NCBI GenBank assembly: GCA_963932465.1
Contig: OZ010794.1
Coordinates: forward strand, 445,486,502 to 445,550,501
DNA from: Maratus speciosus
Lineage: Eukaryota > Arthropoda > Arachnida > Araneae > Salticidae
Length of the DNA stretch: 64,000 bases
Direction of reading: 5' to 3'
Positions 10,686-22,802 of the stretch are shown here, piece after piece (the stretch's first letter is position 1; the number at the start of each line of letters is the position of its first letter). The position numbers were made by a program, and so were the translations under genes. The notes beneath the pieces were generated by a model, which was not told the origin of the DNA, searched no databases, and saw nothing but the letters and a program-made list of their open reading frames with translations.

Positions 10686-11548
10686 TTATATGAAGATTAA
10701 TAAGTTCACTGTTTTACTTAAAATGTGACTAAAATAATAAAAGAAAGGTTACAAGTTAAAATATACATTTTATTTAAAACTTCTTAGTACTTTCAAACTT
10801 CCCAGAGCTTTCCATCAGAGAATATATTAATAACTAATTGTGGTTTATTTATACAAATATGTCACTTCGTTTTGAAAATCAGAGGGCCAGTAATTATTAG
10901 AGTTGAAAGTAGAAGTAGCAGTTTCTTGGATTGAAATTAATTAGAGAAAAACTGCAGTTTTACTTATTTCATTACATAACTCTGTTTTCATACGATACTT
11001 ACATAAATATCATGAACTCTGTGTCATGACTCGAATGAGGAATTGCAAGACTTCCAGTCGTTGCTGCAAATGTTCGTGAAACACTTGGAATCGGCAAAAA
11101 GGTATGCCCGTCACTTTGATAGACCTTGGCAGTGACACAATTGACCACTTACTGTAATTGTTATGTCAATAATACGCGTTTTCATCTCCTCCGAATTTCT
11201 TATTTTTCGCAAAAACTTTCCATTTCAGATCCCACATTGCTTTACCAAAATTTCTTTTTTATGTCTACTTTACCTTCCCTTAAAGTCTGGCCCATGAATT
11301 CGGGAGCATCCTGTAAATACAGGGGTCTATGTTGAGATTTAAAAACTTGTATAAAAATAAATAAGTATATGGGGCATTCTCACAATGTTTTGACTTCCAG
11401 GAATAAAAATTTGGTGGAATTAAATTAGCTAAAATAACATTTTAAACTTATAGACGAATGCCTTAGTAATTCAAAATAAGGAAAAATGGTCAGCAGCGAA
11501 ACATGCTTTATTTAACTGAGGTTTAACTTAAACTTGCGAGTTTAATTT
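10686..11548. other. No gene recognised
   Basis: A short plus-strand frame of about 30 codons ends near 11135, and another lies at 11126-11335. Neither shows a family signature. Otherwise AT-rich DNA. Confidence 0.4.
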
Positions 11549-12330
11549 TCCTTACCATTTTACCACTATAACTTTTTATTTTCTTCTCAATTTTTTCTTA
11601 TGATGAATTTCCATAGCACCCACAGGACATTCAAATAAGAAATAATAATAATGTAGCATTTTTAGTAAAACATTTTGGTATAACATTGTCTTAAAGAGGT
11701 GTTAAAGAAGGGACGGTAAGGAAAAAAAAGGGGATGGTATAGGAAAAAAGGGACAATAATTGTAAAAAAAGGGATGGTAAAGATCGGACGGTAAGGGAAA
11801 TTACCACCTATTTTTAGGCAAATCGTGTAAAGATTCAGTGATAGCCACAATGTTCACTGATTTTTAGAAACAGTTATTTACATTGCATTAAATTAAAAAA
11901 ATAATTTACCTCGAAAAGTGCAGGAAAAAAACCTTGGGGTCGGTAAGACTACGAATAAAGCCACGATGCTTGAAATTGATATTTAAATGCTGATTTAAAT
12001 TCTGGAGTAAATTTCCTGTCAAAGAATTTTAGACATTCTTTCTCTAGCATACTTCTGCATGAGAAAAAAAACTTGAAAAAAATTCTGTGGCTGCATCTAA
12101 AGTGATTTTCTGCATAATTTTAGAAGAGGGGCGGTAAGGAATCTAAAACCTAGGGACAGAGTTAAAAAAATAATAACAACCGTAAAAATGTGTGCAGGTT
12201 AATGTTTTGCTACATATTTATATAAGATAACAGTCCCAGTTTAGGAAAAAAATTACATCGAATGAATTACATTTATTGAAACAATTTTATCCAGAGGACA
12301 TTATCAGCATCAGGGACGCGGGACGGTAGA
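11549..12330. repeat. Cluster of GGACGGTAAGG-like motifs
   Basis: Variants of GGGACGGTAAGGA recur at about 11709, 11732, 11772, 11786, 11937, 12128 and 12314, with an inverted version CCTTACCATTTTACC at about 11549. Clustered short motifs in both orientations are typical of subterminal regions of some DNA transposons, but I could not define ends. Confidence 0.35.
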
Positions 12331-12756
12331 GGAGTTTCCTGGACATTTGGATCCCCAGCATCGTCCAAAACTTATTTATCTCGTTAATATTGTTATGCAG
12401 TCATGCAATGGGATGTTCCCCAGTATATGAAGTAAAAAAAACCACAAGAATATGTACTAAAATAAAAATTATTATTCAGGGACTTAAGAGTCAAAAGATT
12501 GTGAAAATGACCCATATACTCCTTCGAGAAACTTTAGCTATAACAGCAAAATAGAATGTCATAAACTTAGCTTAAATTATAGATAAAGAGAAGCAGAATA
12601 GAAGGCAATGTTTTTTGGTGTAAAGAAAATTAATCTGCAACTTTTAGAACAATAGTTACAACCAGATTTTGGAATTTTTTTTTTTTTGTGTGTGTGTGTG
12701 TTTCTGTGTACTGTACAAAATTGAAAATGTGTCGTGATCAATGCGTGGTACATTAA

Positions 12757-12982
12757 CACGTTCACGCCGGCGCGGTGGGTCACACTCGACTGTCTCAGAG
12801 CTGGCAAGTCTCCGGCCTTTTGGATACCAGTATTTTAATACAGAAAATGTTTTATTTAATTAAAGCAATTGGGGATTTAAAAGAAACAACATTTTCTCTA
12901 AAATAACAGTGGTGTGCAAAAAGCCGGAGACTTGACAACTCTGAGACAGTCGAGTGTGACCCACCGCGCCGGCGTGAACGTG
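12757..12982. mobile_element. piggyBac-type MITE with ~68-bp TIRs
   Basis: The 226-bp element lies between TTAA at 12753-12756 and 12983-12986. Its inverted repeats begin CACGTTCACGCCGGCGCGGT and extend about 65-70 bp (to about 12824 and from 12917) with very few differences. The GC-rich ends contrast with the AT-rich centre. The low divergence suggests a young copy, or arms kept similar by conversion. No coding. Confidence 0.85.
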
Positions 12983-13109
12983 TTAATCACAACGAAAAAG
13001 TGTTCTTTCCTGTTAAATACTCGGACGGACTTTTTTTTACATACATTATTAACATTTACGCTTCTTTTGTAACCGCCTTGAAAAATCCTAGCTAGAAATA
13101 TTTTCAAAC

Positions 13110-13345
13110 TAAATCAATCTTTTTTTTTTCCAGTCGAAAAAAATTTATAACAAAAAATGTATAATTACAATACGCATGAATAAAAATGTTCGGTTATAAA
13201 ATCACAGTAAAAAAAAACCTATTTCTAGGTCGCTATATTGTTCCTACACTCCTTAAAAACAAAAAATAATTACCTAAATTTTTATAGCAGCAAAATTATT
13301 AATTTGTTAATCCCAATTATTTATTATAAGTCACGAAGAAGAATA
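13110..13345 (+). repeat. Diverged direct repeat, partner at 9430-9675
   Basis: Second copy of the old repeat described at 9430-9675. Confidence 0.5.
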
Positions 13346-14096
13346 ACTTACGAAGATTATGTTTTTATTTCTGATTGCTTTTTTTTTTATTTCTTTAAAA
13401 TGTCATCTGTTTAAACTTAACTTTATTGTCTTCTGAATTTATTTACACATTTATCTTAAAACTCAATTGCAAATTGGTAGCAGAAAACAAAAGGAAATGT
13501 CTTATGCTTGGATTAATACGAAATTTAAATATATTAATATAGGGCACTATGTAAATCAATATTGGTAGTTGGTACTTATTTATAATTGTTTTTCTATTAA
13601 AATGCCATGGGTATAATTTATACTTCTTTTACACGGATGTTCAAAACAATTTAGATACATTGTAGTCTATAGATGGTAATTGCTTGATATGTTTTCAGTG
13701 ATATTTCAGACAGAAACTGGTAAATGCTATTTACTGCAGCATGCTCTCTTCTGAAAATCCCAAATAGAATTTATGGTTCTCTTACAGAGACACACAAAGG
13801 ACTTCAAATATGTCATTATAATTGTATCTGAAGTGCATTTAAATGATATTAATCGACGAAGGTTATTCGACACGTAAGTTCTGGAGCGTTATAATTTCAG
13901 CATCCCGAAGGATAAAGTCACGTTGTGCACGCGGTATCACGTCCTCAATGAATAAAGAGTGCGTCACAACAACACAATTCATATGGTGTACATTTGACAC
14001 ATGTAATCGTGCACTAATCATATTTAAGAAGATAGAAGTTTTCGGCGATTGTAAATCTTTTTTTGTAATTATCTTTTGGAACGCATGGACCAACCA
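13346..14096. other. No gene recognised
   Basis: Frames on both strands from 13843 overlap the start of the tandem repeat that follows. They are not supported by any domain. Confidence 0.45.
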
Positions 14097-14470
14097 ACAG
14101 AAATATATCGACAAATCCGTGAGGTGTAATGTGTAATAGAAGTAGCAGAAGGTGGGTTGTTCAAATGATGAAGAACGAATGTGCACGATGAAATGCGAAG
14201 CAATGTCTGTTGCCACACATGTGGTGAAAGATGGATAGATGAACAGAAATACATCGACAAATCTGTGAAGTTTAATCTATAATAGAATGGGTACAACGTG
14301 AGTTGTTCAGGTCCTGAAAAACGAATTTGTACGATGAAATGCGAAGCTGTGTCTGCGGTCACATACGTGGTGAAAGATGGATAGATGGACAGAAATCCGT
14401 CGACAAATCTCTGAAGTTTATTTAGTGATAGGACGAATATAAGGTGAGTTGTTCAGTTTATGGACAGTTG
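14097..14470 (+). repeat. Tandem repeat, 146-bp unit, about 2.5 copies
   Basis: ACAGAAAT...TCGACAAATC recurs at 14097, 14243 and 14389, exactly 146 bp apart. Each unit also holds a GATGAAATGCGAAGC block and a GGTGAAAGATGGATAGAT block. Long minus-strand frames over this stretch are explained by the repeat. Confidence 0.85.
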
Positions 14471-15297
14471 CACCAACTTGCTATACAGACATCACAAGCA
14501 GTTTCTTTGCTGCCGGCAAACAAGCAGTTATATCTCTTTATGTTATTTACTTAATTTTTGGATGTGAATATCTAGAAAAACAGTGTACTGTTTTTTAATA
14601 GATAAATATAACGGGCTGCTAGGGCAAATTAGGCCTAGAAGCCACAACAACTTAAAGCAGAGTTTAAGATTAAGTGTCCACTGACATGCAGAAATAAGTT
14701 AAGATATAATTCAAACATAACTTTATTAAAACCAATTAAAAACACGATTAAATATATTAAATATAACAATATATGGCCATAACTTCGGCCAAGAACTTAA
14801 AACAGCTCATTTATAGAACCTTTACTTAATATTAGTTACATTACTGAAAAACATAAGATACAAAACGAGCCATCTGAACATGAAGTCGCTCCAATATATA
14901 CCAAACAGAAATCAACTTCGTAACTAACAGTGAAACATGCAGTTTTAGATATCATCCAATTAGAAACCAGCGTACGTCATCGGCACGATGACGCAATACC
15001 TAAGTTGGAATTCAGTCATTCATCTCCAGATGCGTGAATTCGTAAATGTATGACGTCATATCGTGTGAAAAACGAAACGCTCGTAAGTTAAAAGCTGAGA
15101 AGATTTCGTAGCTGAGCTAGAAAAACAAACATCGATACCGAGCAGTCTCAGAATTGGGCCGCAAAGCAAAACGACTTTAAACGTTGATATTTATGCCGTA
15201 TTTCGATATCGGCAAGAAATGCCGCGATATGACATCAAAATAAGTATGCATCTCTGCCTACACCTTAATGCTATTGTTTTTACTGCACATTCTAGAA
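14471..15297. other. No gene or repeat partner seen
   Basis: This is among the few stretches without an obvious element. It may be unique host intergenic DNA. Nothing coding is supported. Confidence 0.4.
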
Positions 15298-15345
15298 CAG
15301 GTGTCGCCAAACTTTTTTTGGCTGTGGGTCACAATTATCAAAATG
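15298..15345 (+). mobile_element. hAT-like left terminus only
   Basis: CAGGTGTCGCCAAACTTTTT resembles the CAGGGGT.(G/C)CCAAACTTTTT ends of hAT/Charlie-type elements. No matching right end was found, so this may be a truncated copy. Confidence 0.3.
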
Positions 15346-15665
15346 TATGTATTAAGAAGACGTTTTGGTTCAGTGGTATTTTCTGGTGAATAAAAAGATC
15401 AATTTTATTTAGAAAACAAAACCAATACGCTTTTTTAAACTTTAAACATACAAATTATAATTATAGTTATTAAAAAAGAAACATAACTGTATTAACTTTA
15501 CTTTTCTCTTCGATATTAATGTCCCTCCTGAGGCAGAACTTATGATGTCAATTCAACCTAAGACTTGGTTTACAGTTAGTCGTCTAATGACGAATACAAG
15601 CATATGATTTTTCTGAGGTTAAGCTGTTCCTGTTCTTACTTAAAATAAATTTCATGTGTGAAAGT

Positions 15666-15890
15666 CAGGGCCGAAACTAAGGGGGGGGCAGAGGGGGTAT
15701 GTGACCCGGGCGCCAGAACGAAGGGGCGCCAAATGAAGGATTATACCTTTGGAAAGGATCATTTTCTTCTGATGGACTGATGGCTTCCATTATTATGAAA
15801 CAGCCATTATAAATGAAGTGTTAGGTAAAGATGAAAAAGCAGCCGTAAAAAGTTAGAACTCTGATTTTCTGGTCCGAATGGGGGAAAAAA
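15666..15890 (+). mobile_element. hAT-like element fragment
   Basis: It begins CAGGGCCGAAACTAAGGGGG, a form typical of hAT non-autonomous elements. From about 15750 (CATTTTCTTCTGATGG) to 15885 it matches 19684-19815 in direct orientation, including ATTATTATGAAACAG and AGTTAGAACTCTGATTTTCT. The right end was not located. Confidence 0.45.
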
Positions 15891-16013
15891 TTGGTCATAA
15901 TTTTTTTTTTTTTTGCAAAAAAAAATTATGGCCATTTTTTTCCCATAAATTTTGTTTTTATTATTTGTTCTTCAAATTATGTTTTTGTTAATTTATATAT
16001 ATATTTATTTATA

Positions 16014-17779
16014 TCTACCTTATATATATAAAATCCTAATGAAACGAATTTATGAAACGGAAGTATGAAACGGATCTATGAATCGACTGATTAAACAACT
16101 GATTATGTTTCACGGCGATTTCTCCTAAAATATGGAATACTTTGCGATGAAATTAACACCAAAAATCAATATTGATCCGCAGATTTCGAAACTGGTATTA
16201 GAATTTTTAAATTCGAATTAGTTTTCGAAATATTAATTTTTTTTTAATTTTATATACATTTTTCTAATGATGGCAACTCAAATTTTAAACAAACAGATAT
16301 TTTTTTTTATATTTCAGAAAAGTTGAGATAGTAACCCGGCTATTGTTGTTTATTTGATAATAAATGTTTATTTACTTTTATTTCTTTTTACAAATTATAT
16401 AAATTATTTTGTTCTATGATTATTAATTATTTTTTTGATATTTCCTTTAGAAAATAATAGAAAATGATTAAGAAATACAGTACTACTTAGTTATTCCGTC
16501 GATCAATTTCGCCAAATTATATAAATAGCCAAATTATACAAATTGACATACTTTTTTATTTTAAATAAAAAAAGAACAAATAAATTAGTATAACATTAAT
16601 AAAAATACAAATAAAACGTCGAAAAAAAAATCACTTGATGGCGTGAACATGTGTAACTTCCTTAAAGTCAAGTGAATGTGACATTTACGATAAACCATTA
16701 TTGGCATTTAATCTTATAATTTGGCGATAGATTTTTGGTCGTCGGGATATCTAAGGAATACCAAAAATGCATATGTAACTGGTATTTGAAAACGAGGTTT
16801 TCGCCAAATTTTCGTAAAAAAATAAAAATCACGCCAAACTTGCCGTGCGTATCTGGCCAAATATTACCACTGGAAAAAAAAAAAAAATGCTAACTAGCGA
16901 GTTGAAAAAAAGCTATTACCGAGATTTGCATCCTGCTAGCGTAACAGTACCTAGAATTCTTTGCGACCATGGCAACTTTTATGTAGTTTTATTCGAAAAA
17001 AAAATTGATTTTTTAATCAAAATGGAAAACTTACGGTCCCATATTGCCGCGATTTTTTTCTGACGCCAATGTCATATACGGAACGGGCACATGACTGGCG
17101 CCAAAGTATCGTTATTTTGCTTGATATGGTAAGCCGGATGTTGCTGTTTATGATGTTGATGCGTTCCCCAAACTGGCGTCGTTAAAAAATCACGCCAATA
17201 TGGGACGTATATGACATCTTTGCCAAACTTTCATATGAACGGCGAAGGGATCAGATCGTATTTGTTTATGGCAGTTGGCGACTTGAACTATTATAATATA
17301 GATGAAATGATGGCGATAGAATAATATTTGATGGCTTATTATCACCTGTGCCTGGCTAACATTAAAGTACCAAAATGGCACCTAGAGTATAGAAAGCGAA
17401 GTGGTCCGCCTGAAACTGTTGATGATAGTCACATGACTTAGGCTATTGTTATAGAGATTGTTTTAAAATAACGGGAGACAAAGAATCTTATACTTAATTT
17501 GTTTTATTTTAGCTTCTTTTCAAATGTTTAACTGATCCTCTTTAATCAAAAACGAAAATAACCATTGGATGTCTTAACAGCAACTGATTCGCTCTTAAAT
17601 TTTTGCAATCAAAGGGAATTGAATGGAAACCCGTTTACAGGGAGATCTGCACAGCTTTTTTCAGTATAATTCAATCTTCTCTAATATTTTTAAAACCCAT
17701 CAGATTAGCGTGTTTTTAGATTCTGCGGTGTTTGAACGCGGGTTGGCGAGCGTAGCTTGCAGGTGGCAGAGCCCCCTAG
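16014..17779 (+). mobile_element. Possible non-autonomous Helitron
   Basis: The 3' end is well supported. GGCGAGCGTAGCTTGC is followed by GCAGAGCCCCCTAG at 17779 next to host T, closely matching (in opposite orientation) the CTAG ends at 41239 and 45774. The 5' end, TCTACCTTATATATATAAAA after A at 16013, is a guess from Helitron-style starts. About 16490-16660 also matches 41450-41620 inside the other Helitron, but in the orientation opposite to that implied by the ends. The interior is therefore mosaic. Confidence 0.45.
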
Positions 17780-17828
17780 TATTTCTATATTTATATATCT
17801 TGTTTAACTTAAGGTGAAATCATTTTTT

Positions 17829-18386
17829 TCAATTCCTACTATTAGCTCACACTCTCCCTATATTTATTTACATATTTATATATTTATCTTGTACAAATTT
17901 TCAATCGTTAATAAAATACTCATTATTCATCCTATCCAGTTGAAATAATTTTTTTTTAAATTATACTGGATGACAATTGATGTTAATACAGTTTTTTCAA
18001 ATATTAATTAATTAATTAATTAAATTTTAATTAATTAACTTTAGTTTTCCATGGGAAACAAAATGGCGGCCATTGGTTATTGAAGATCAATAAAAGTATT
18101 TTCAATAAGGGGTTACCATAGGGGGGACCCTGTTCTGTCGCCAAATATCGCCAAGTTTGTCACCAACTTGGCGATATATCACCAAATTTGGAGGCCAAAA
18201 TGAGTCGCCAAAAGTGACGCCAACTTGGCGATATCTCTAATATTTCGCAAAATTCCCATAGACTTCCAATGTAAACTTACTTGCTTATAGAAAATCAACA
18301 AATTGAGATATTTTAATGCAACAAAAACTAATATTAGCTTAAGGGATTATATTAAATTTTTCTTTGATGACCTAAGTAGGAATTGA
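17829..18386 (-). mobile_element. TIR element rich in CGCCAA motifs, copy 1
   Basis: It is bounded by TCAATTCCTACT and its inverse AGTAGGAATTGA. This 558-bp sequence is the inverse of 43353-43907 (555 bp). The core holds several CGCCAAGTTTG and TTGGCGATAT motifs in both orientations (about 18130-18240). A truncated third copy lies at 61160-61462. No coding. Confidence 0.75.
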
Positions 18387-19037
18387 CTTTAAAAACAAAA
18401 TTTTTATATTACTCGTTTATATTACTTTCCTATTTTTTTATTTACTTGTATTGGTGACTTTTAAGTTGTGTTTAATTGCTAGTTCCTATCTATAAACACT
18501 GTTTTGATGAGGCCTATAGATGTCTATGAAGGTTAGAGTTGCAGTAAAGCTAGAGATCCTACCTACACAACTTCCAGGTTGTGTAATATTTAAACGGAGG
18601 TTATGATTGTAAAATAGTCAATGAAACATCGTCTTCATTTTGTAAGACCTATTCAATAATATGCCACTCAATAGGGTGCGTAAAAATTTTTTCGTCTATA
18701 CCGCCATTATGTATTTTACGTCTGCCATTTTGGATTTATAAAAACAAAACGTAGCCTATAACCTAGGACGGTTAAGACGAATCGATAGAGACCTCATTCA
18801 TTAAAATCCATCCAGCCATTGGGATGTTTCGAGGGTATAAAGAAATCCACATACCCAGATACGCATGAAACACATAACCTTTCTTGGCAGTCGGGTAATA
18901 AAAAGTACATAACGAGTAGTATAACAAAGTTAATATTATCTTTAGTGTTTAATGTTTGTTGAGAAAGAAATGTTAAACAACTAGTGAACAGGAATTCTGC
19001 TTTTTCAGAATTTAGTGTCGCCCCGGCATTTCCATTA
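18387..19037. other. No gene recognised
   Basis: AT-rich with small hairpins. The end of this stretch (about 18990-19037) may belong to the hAT-like repeat into which the next element inserted. Confidence 0.4.
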
Positions 19038-19681
19038 AAGTAGAACCTCTTTTATCCAAAATTCTTTTAGCCGAAACTCTCGATTAACCGAAATCCATTT
19101 TTAAAGCTTTTTACCATCACATTCCTTGTGTGCAAAATTCATTTTGAAAGCTTTTTTTTTTTTTAAACTCTCATAATACTTGTGTGCAAGCGGTGCCTTC
19201 CGAACTACATCGATCCCCTTTGTTAGAGTTCCTTTGAATTTAACTTGAGTTCCCGTAAGCTGCGGAGTGGAATGAAGAAAACGAGCAAATTAGCAATTCT
19301 GAAACATTTGAATATTTTGTAAAAGGTTTGGCATGACTGGAGCAGCCGTAAGACTGTGATACTGGTGAACTAATAATATTTTAAAACTTCGTGACAGAGC
19401 TTCAAAGCAAAGGCAATCGAAACTGCGACAAACGAAACATTTTTTCAAACCCTTATGATACATGTAAAAGATACTTAATTTCAAATTTAAAATTCAGGTA
19501 ATTTATTCTTGTTTCTATTTTGCTAATGCTTTATTTTTTATTGAGCATTTATTACCATAATAAGAAATATTTCATATGTTTCTCTTTAATCTTAAAATTG
19601 AAGCATTCTCGATTATCTGAAAATTTAGATTTTCCGAAAGATGGTCGGTTCCAATTACTTCGGATAATCGAGGTTCTACTG
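19038..19681 (+). mobile_element. Tigger/pogo-type MITE T1, copy a
   Basis: The ends are AGTAGAACCTCTTTTATCC (left, first base degenerate) and CGGATAATCGAGGTTCTACTG (right), matching the CAGTAGAACCTC TIR of copies b (44340) and c (57024). The right TA is at 19682-19683. A decayed stretch corresponds to the transposase C-terminal tail seen best in copy b. Just after it, 19684 continues the hAT-like repeat, so this copy inserted there. Confidence 0.75.
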
Positions 19682-19683
19682 TA

Positions 19684-19813
19684 CTTCATTTTCTTCTGAT
19701 GGCTTCTATTATTATGAAACAGTCATTATAAATAAAGTGTTACGTGAAGATGAAAGAGCAGTCGTAAAATGTTAGAACTCTGATTTTCTGGCCAGAATGC
19801 GAAAAAAAATGGC

Positions 19814-19815
<2 letters not shown>
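19684..19815 (+). repeat. hAT-like dispersed repeat, second copy
   Basis: Direct match to about 15750-15885, followed by a long poly-T tract (about 19817-19844). Confidence 0.65.
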
Positions 19816-19844
<29 letters not shown>

Positions 19845-20199
19845 CTGAAAAACCTAATAAGTATATGCACCGTATTGTGCGTTTAAATGGAAGCATGTTC
19901 CTCATTTAAAATTGTGCATGAAATGCTTATAGAGCGTTTCATAGCAGAACTCTTGCAAATAGTTGTAATGCTGCTTTGTGCCTTTTTAAGATTTTTATGC
20001 TATGTTTCACATGCATCATCTATCATTTTTAAACAGAGTCGATCAAAATAATTCGAATGCATTACCGATATTAATTTACATAATTTTTATTCATGTGATA
20101 AGTTTTTAAAGAGAAAAATGTGCTAGATTTTAAAATTTGTTTTCCCGAATCTGTAAACCCTTTCTTGTAAAAGATTTTTTTCAGACATTTATAAATAAT

Positions 20200-21127
20200 T
20201 AGGTTAGAGTGGCTCACCTTGGGTGACGGTACACCTTGGAACAGCTTTATTTTTTGCCCTAAATTTTAAATTAACTCTTATCTCTTGCAGATGCAGATAG
20301 ATAGCAGCAAAATATAACTTTCAAACATGTTTTGATTCCATTGATGAAGTAGGCAAGAATTTATTAAGATTTTTATATTACAAAGATGTGTAGTAACTTT
20401 CATGTAAAAGTTTTTTAAGTTGCAAAATGGAATTTGATTGAAAATATTTTGAAATAAAAGGTAATATAATGAAATTTAAAGCTTTCTCTATAAAACTGAT
20501 GTATAACAATAATTCTAGCGCTAAGCTTAACAGCATAACATTCTAAAATTTCATAGTGGGTATATGGTGCACCCTGGGACACAAGATATGCCTAGCTAAC
20601 TTTTATTCAAAATATTTTAACAAAAATATATTGTGTTTAAAACATTTTTTATTTGATCTACATAACTTATAGATTAATAGATGAATAATTATTTCTTCTT
20701 TTAAGAAGTCATTAGGCTTATCAACGGCAAAGATTAGATATTTAGAATACAAAAAAATGCAGCAATTCATGCTGACAATATTCAGAAAGCTGCTGCAAAA
20801 TTTTTATCAGCTGAAATATCTTTTCAGTTTAAATAAATTTCTTTTACTGAACATACAATTCCATGTATAATTGTAATTCAATTATAGAACTTTACAGATG
20901 TATTCTTAACTGTCCCAAGTGGGGACCACCAGGTGGTATACCTTGGGACAAAGCACAAGTTTAATAAATATTTAAAAAAATATTCTATAATGCATATAAG
21001 ATCAAAATCTATTTAATAATGTAGGCAAAGGTTAAAAGAATGAATACCAGGTAAAATTTTGACGATTTATATAAAACAAAATGAAAAAAGAAAGAAAAAA
21101 TTGTCCAAGGTTAGCCACTTACCCCTA
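20200..21127. mobile_element. TIR element with TGTCCCAAGGTG-like subterminal repeats
   Basis: The left end AGAGTGGCTCACCTTGG and the reverse-complemented right end TAAGTGGCTAACCTTGG form inverted repeats. Related motifs (CACCTTGGAACA, CACCCTGGGACAC, TGTCCCAAGTGGGG, TACCTTGGGACA) recur at 20233, 20570, 20908 and 20936. The layout resembles the 4624-8848 element, but the motif differs. No transposase. Confidence 0.5.
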
Positions 21128-22744
21128 GATCAACTGTGATGAAGGTTTCTAACATATTTTAATATTGGAAAGTGCTCCGTTATCTAAAATCTCACTTGTT
21201 TTTTCTTTCTTCTTTAGTTTTGTTACAAAATCTAATCATCTCTACATCTTTAATGCTTTTAAAATCACAATGGTTAAAAAAAAAAAGCGTTCAAAAGAGA
21301 AACTAACAGCATAAATTTCATTTATCAGCGGGGTGACTTGATAAATGAACATTTATGTAATTATATACATTATCAAACATTTCCTCTTTCTAAAAATAAA
21401 TTTGGGGAAGATTATTATCTAATTAAGATTTATTATTAATGAAAGAATATTCGCATTAAAAGTGAACTAATTTTTTATTTTTTAAATCTATCCTAGTTAC
21501 AAATTATAATATTAATGAATAAAAATTTAGTAAAAGAAACTTTTTTTTTTTTTTCATTTATTTCAAATATATAAAATATATAAATTTGAAAGAAGAAAGT
21601 TATTAACTTTTCTTTTTATTTTTACGTTATTAACTTTAAATATTTTATATCTCTCTACAGTTAACACAAAATAATGCATTTTTAATTAACTTAAGTCAGA
21701 AATTTAGTTAATTCTCCTTTACTTTTTGTCTAAGATTTTGAGAAAAAGTGAATCCTTTTCATTTGATATAAAGAATGCAGATAATTGTATTTATAAAATT
21801 TCTAAATATGAGTTGAATTTATTTTATATCTTAAATTGAACCGATGAAAAAACATTTGAATTATAAAAATCCAATTTATGCGTCCATACTAAAAAGATAT
21901 CACAGCATACTTGTAAAACAAGCAGGACATTAATATGGATACTTAAAATTAAATACAGTTTATTATAATTCCATGTTTTATCAGAAATCATTCATTTATA
22001 TTTTTTAAAATAGCACGTATTTTAATTACAATTTTGTTTTCAATTGTTATGAGAAAATGGCAACAAAAAGATATAGAAATCTGCTATTTTCCCTTTATTT
22101 TCTACAGAAATACTGTACTTCAGTTGCATCAAAACAGAAATAGCATTAAAACCTACAAAAATATTAATATTACAAAAATAAATTGAGATGTAGTTTTCAA
22201 ACAAATTGCAGTTAAAAAAAGTTTTTATCCCTATACAAAGGTGTAAAAATTGGAAATGTTCCATCCTTAGAAGTTTAAAAAATTGCAGTAGAGATTATCA
22301 GTATTTAAACGTACAATGATACATCTGCTTCGTTTTATGGCTGGCTTTGTAACGTAACGTTATTTTTTAGGGACGACACTTTCATTGTTGCATGAAAGAA
22401 ATAGCATATCGGAGGCTAATAAAATCTCAACGTTGAATTACTATTAGTCCTTAATATTCATATTTTAATTATTTATACATATATTTTTCCCTTTAATCTA
22501 ATAGAAATTTAAAAATACAGCACTGGAAAATCTTCTGCATATATATTAATAATGTACTTATTATTATTTTTTTTTTTTTGTACATTTGTTAACTTAAAAA
22601 ATACCATTTTTAAAAGAAATATATAAACATCCATGAAGTGTGAAATTATAAAAAACAAAAATATATTTTTCGAAAATTTTTTTATATTCTTAAATTATAT
22701 TTTGAAAAAAAAAATTGAATTATAAATTTCAAATTTATGCATTC
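21128..22744. other. AT-rich DNA, no gene seen
   Basis: Extremely AT-rich with poly-T and poly-A runs. The frame at 22040-22264 has no recognised domain. Confidence 0.5.
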
Positions 22745-22802
22745 TTAACTCTGCAGTGCTCACGCGGCGTCCCACAGACGCCAGGGATGTTTCTTTTTTA
22801 TA

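Noticed and set aside
13863..14362. Overlapping minus-strand frames of 117 and 97 codons
   Set aside because: They share repeated peptide text because they lie over the 146-bp tandem repeat. No family signature.
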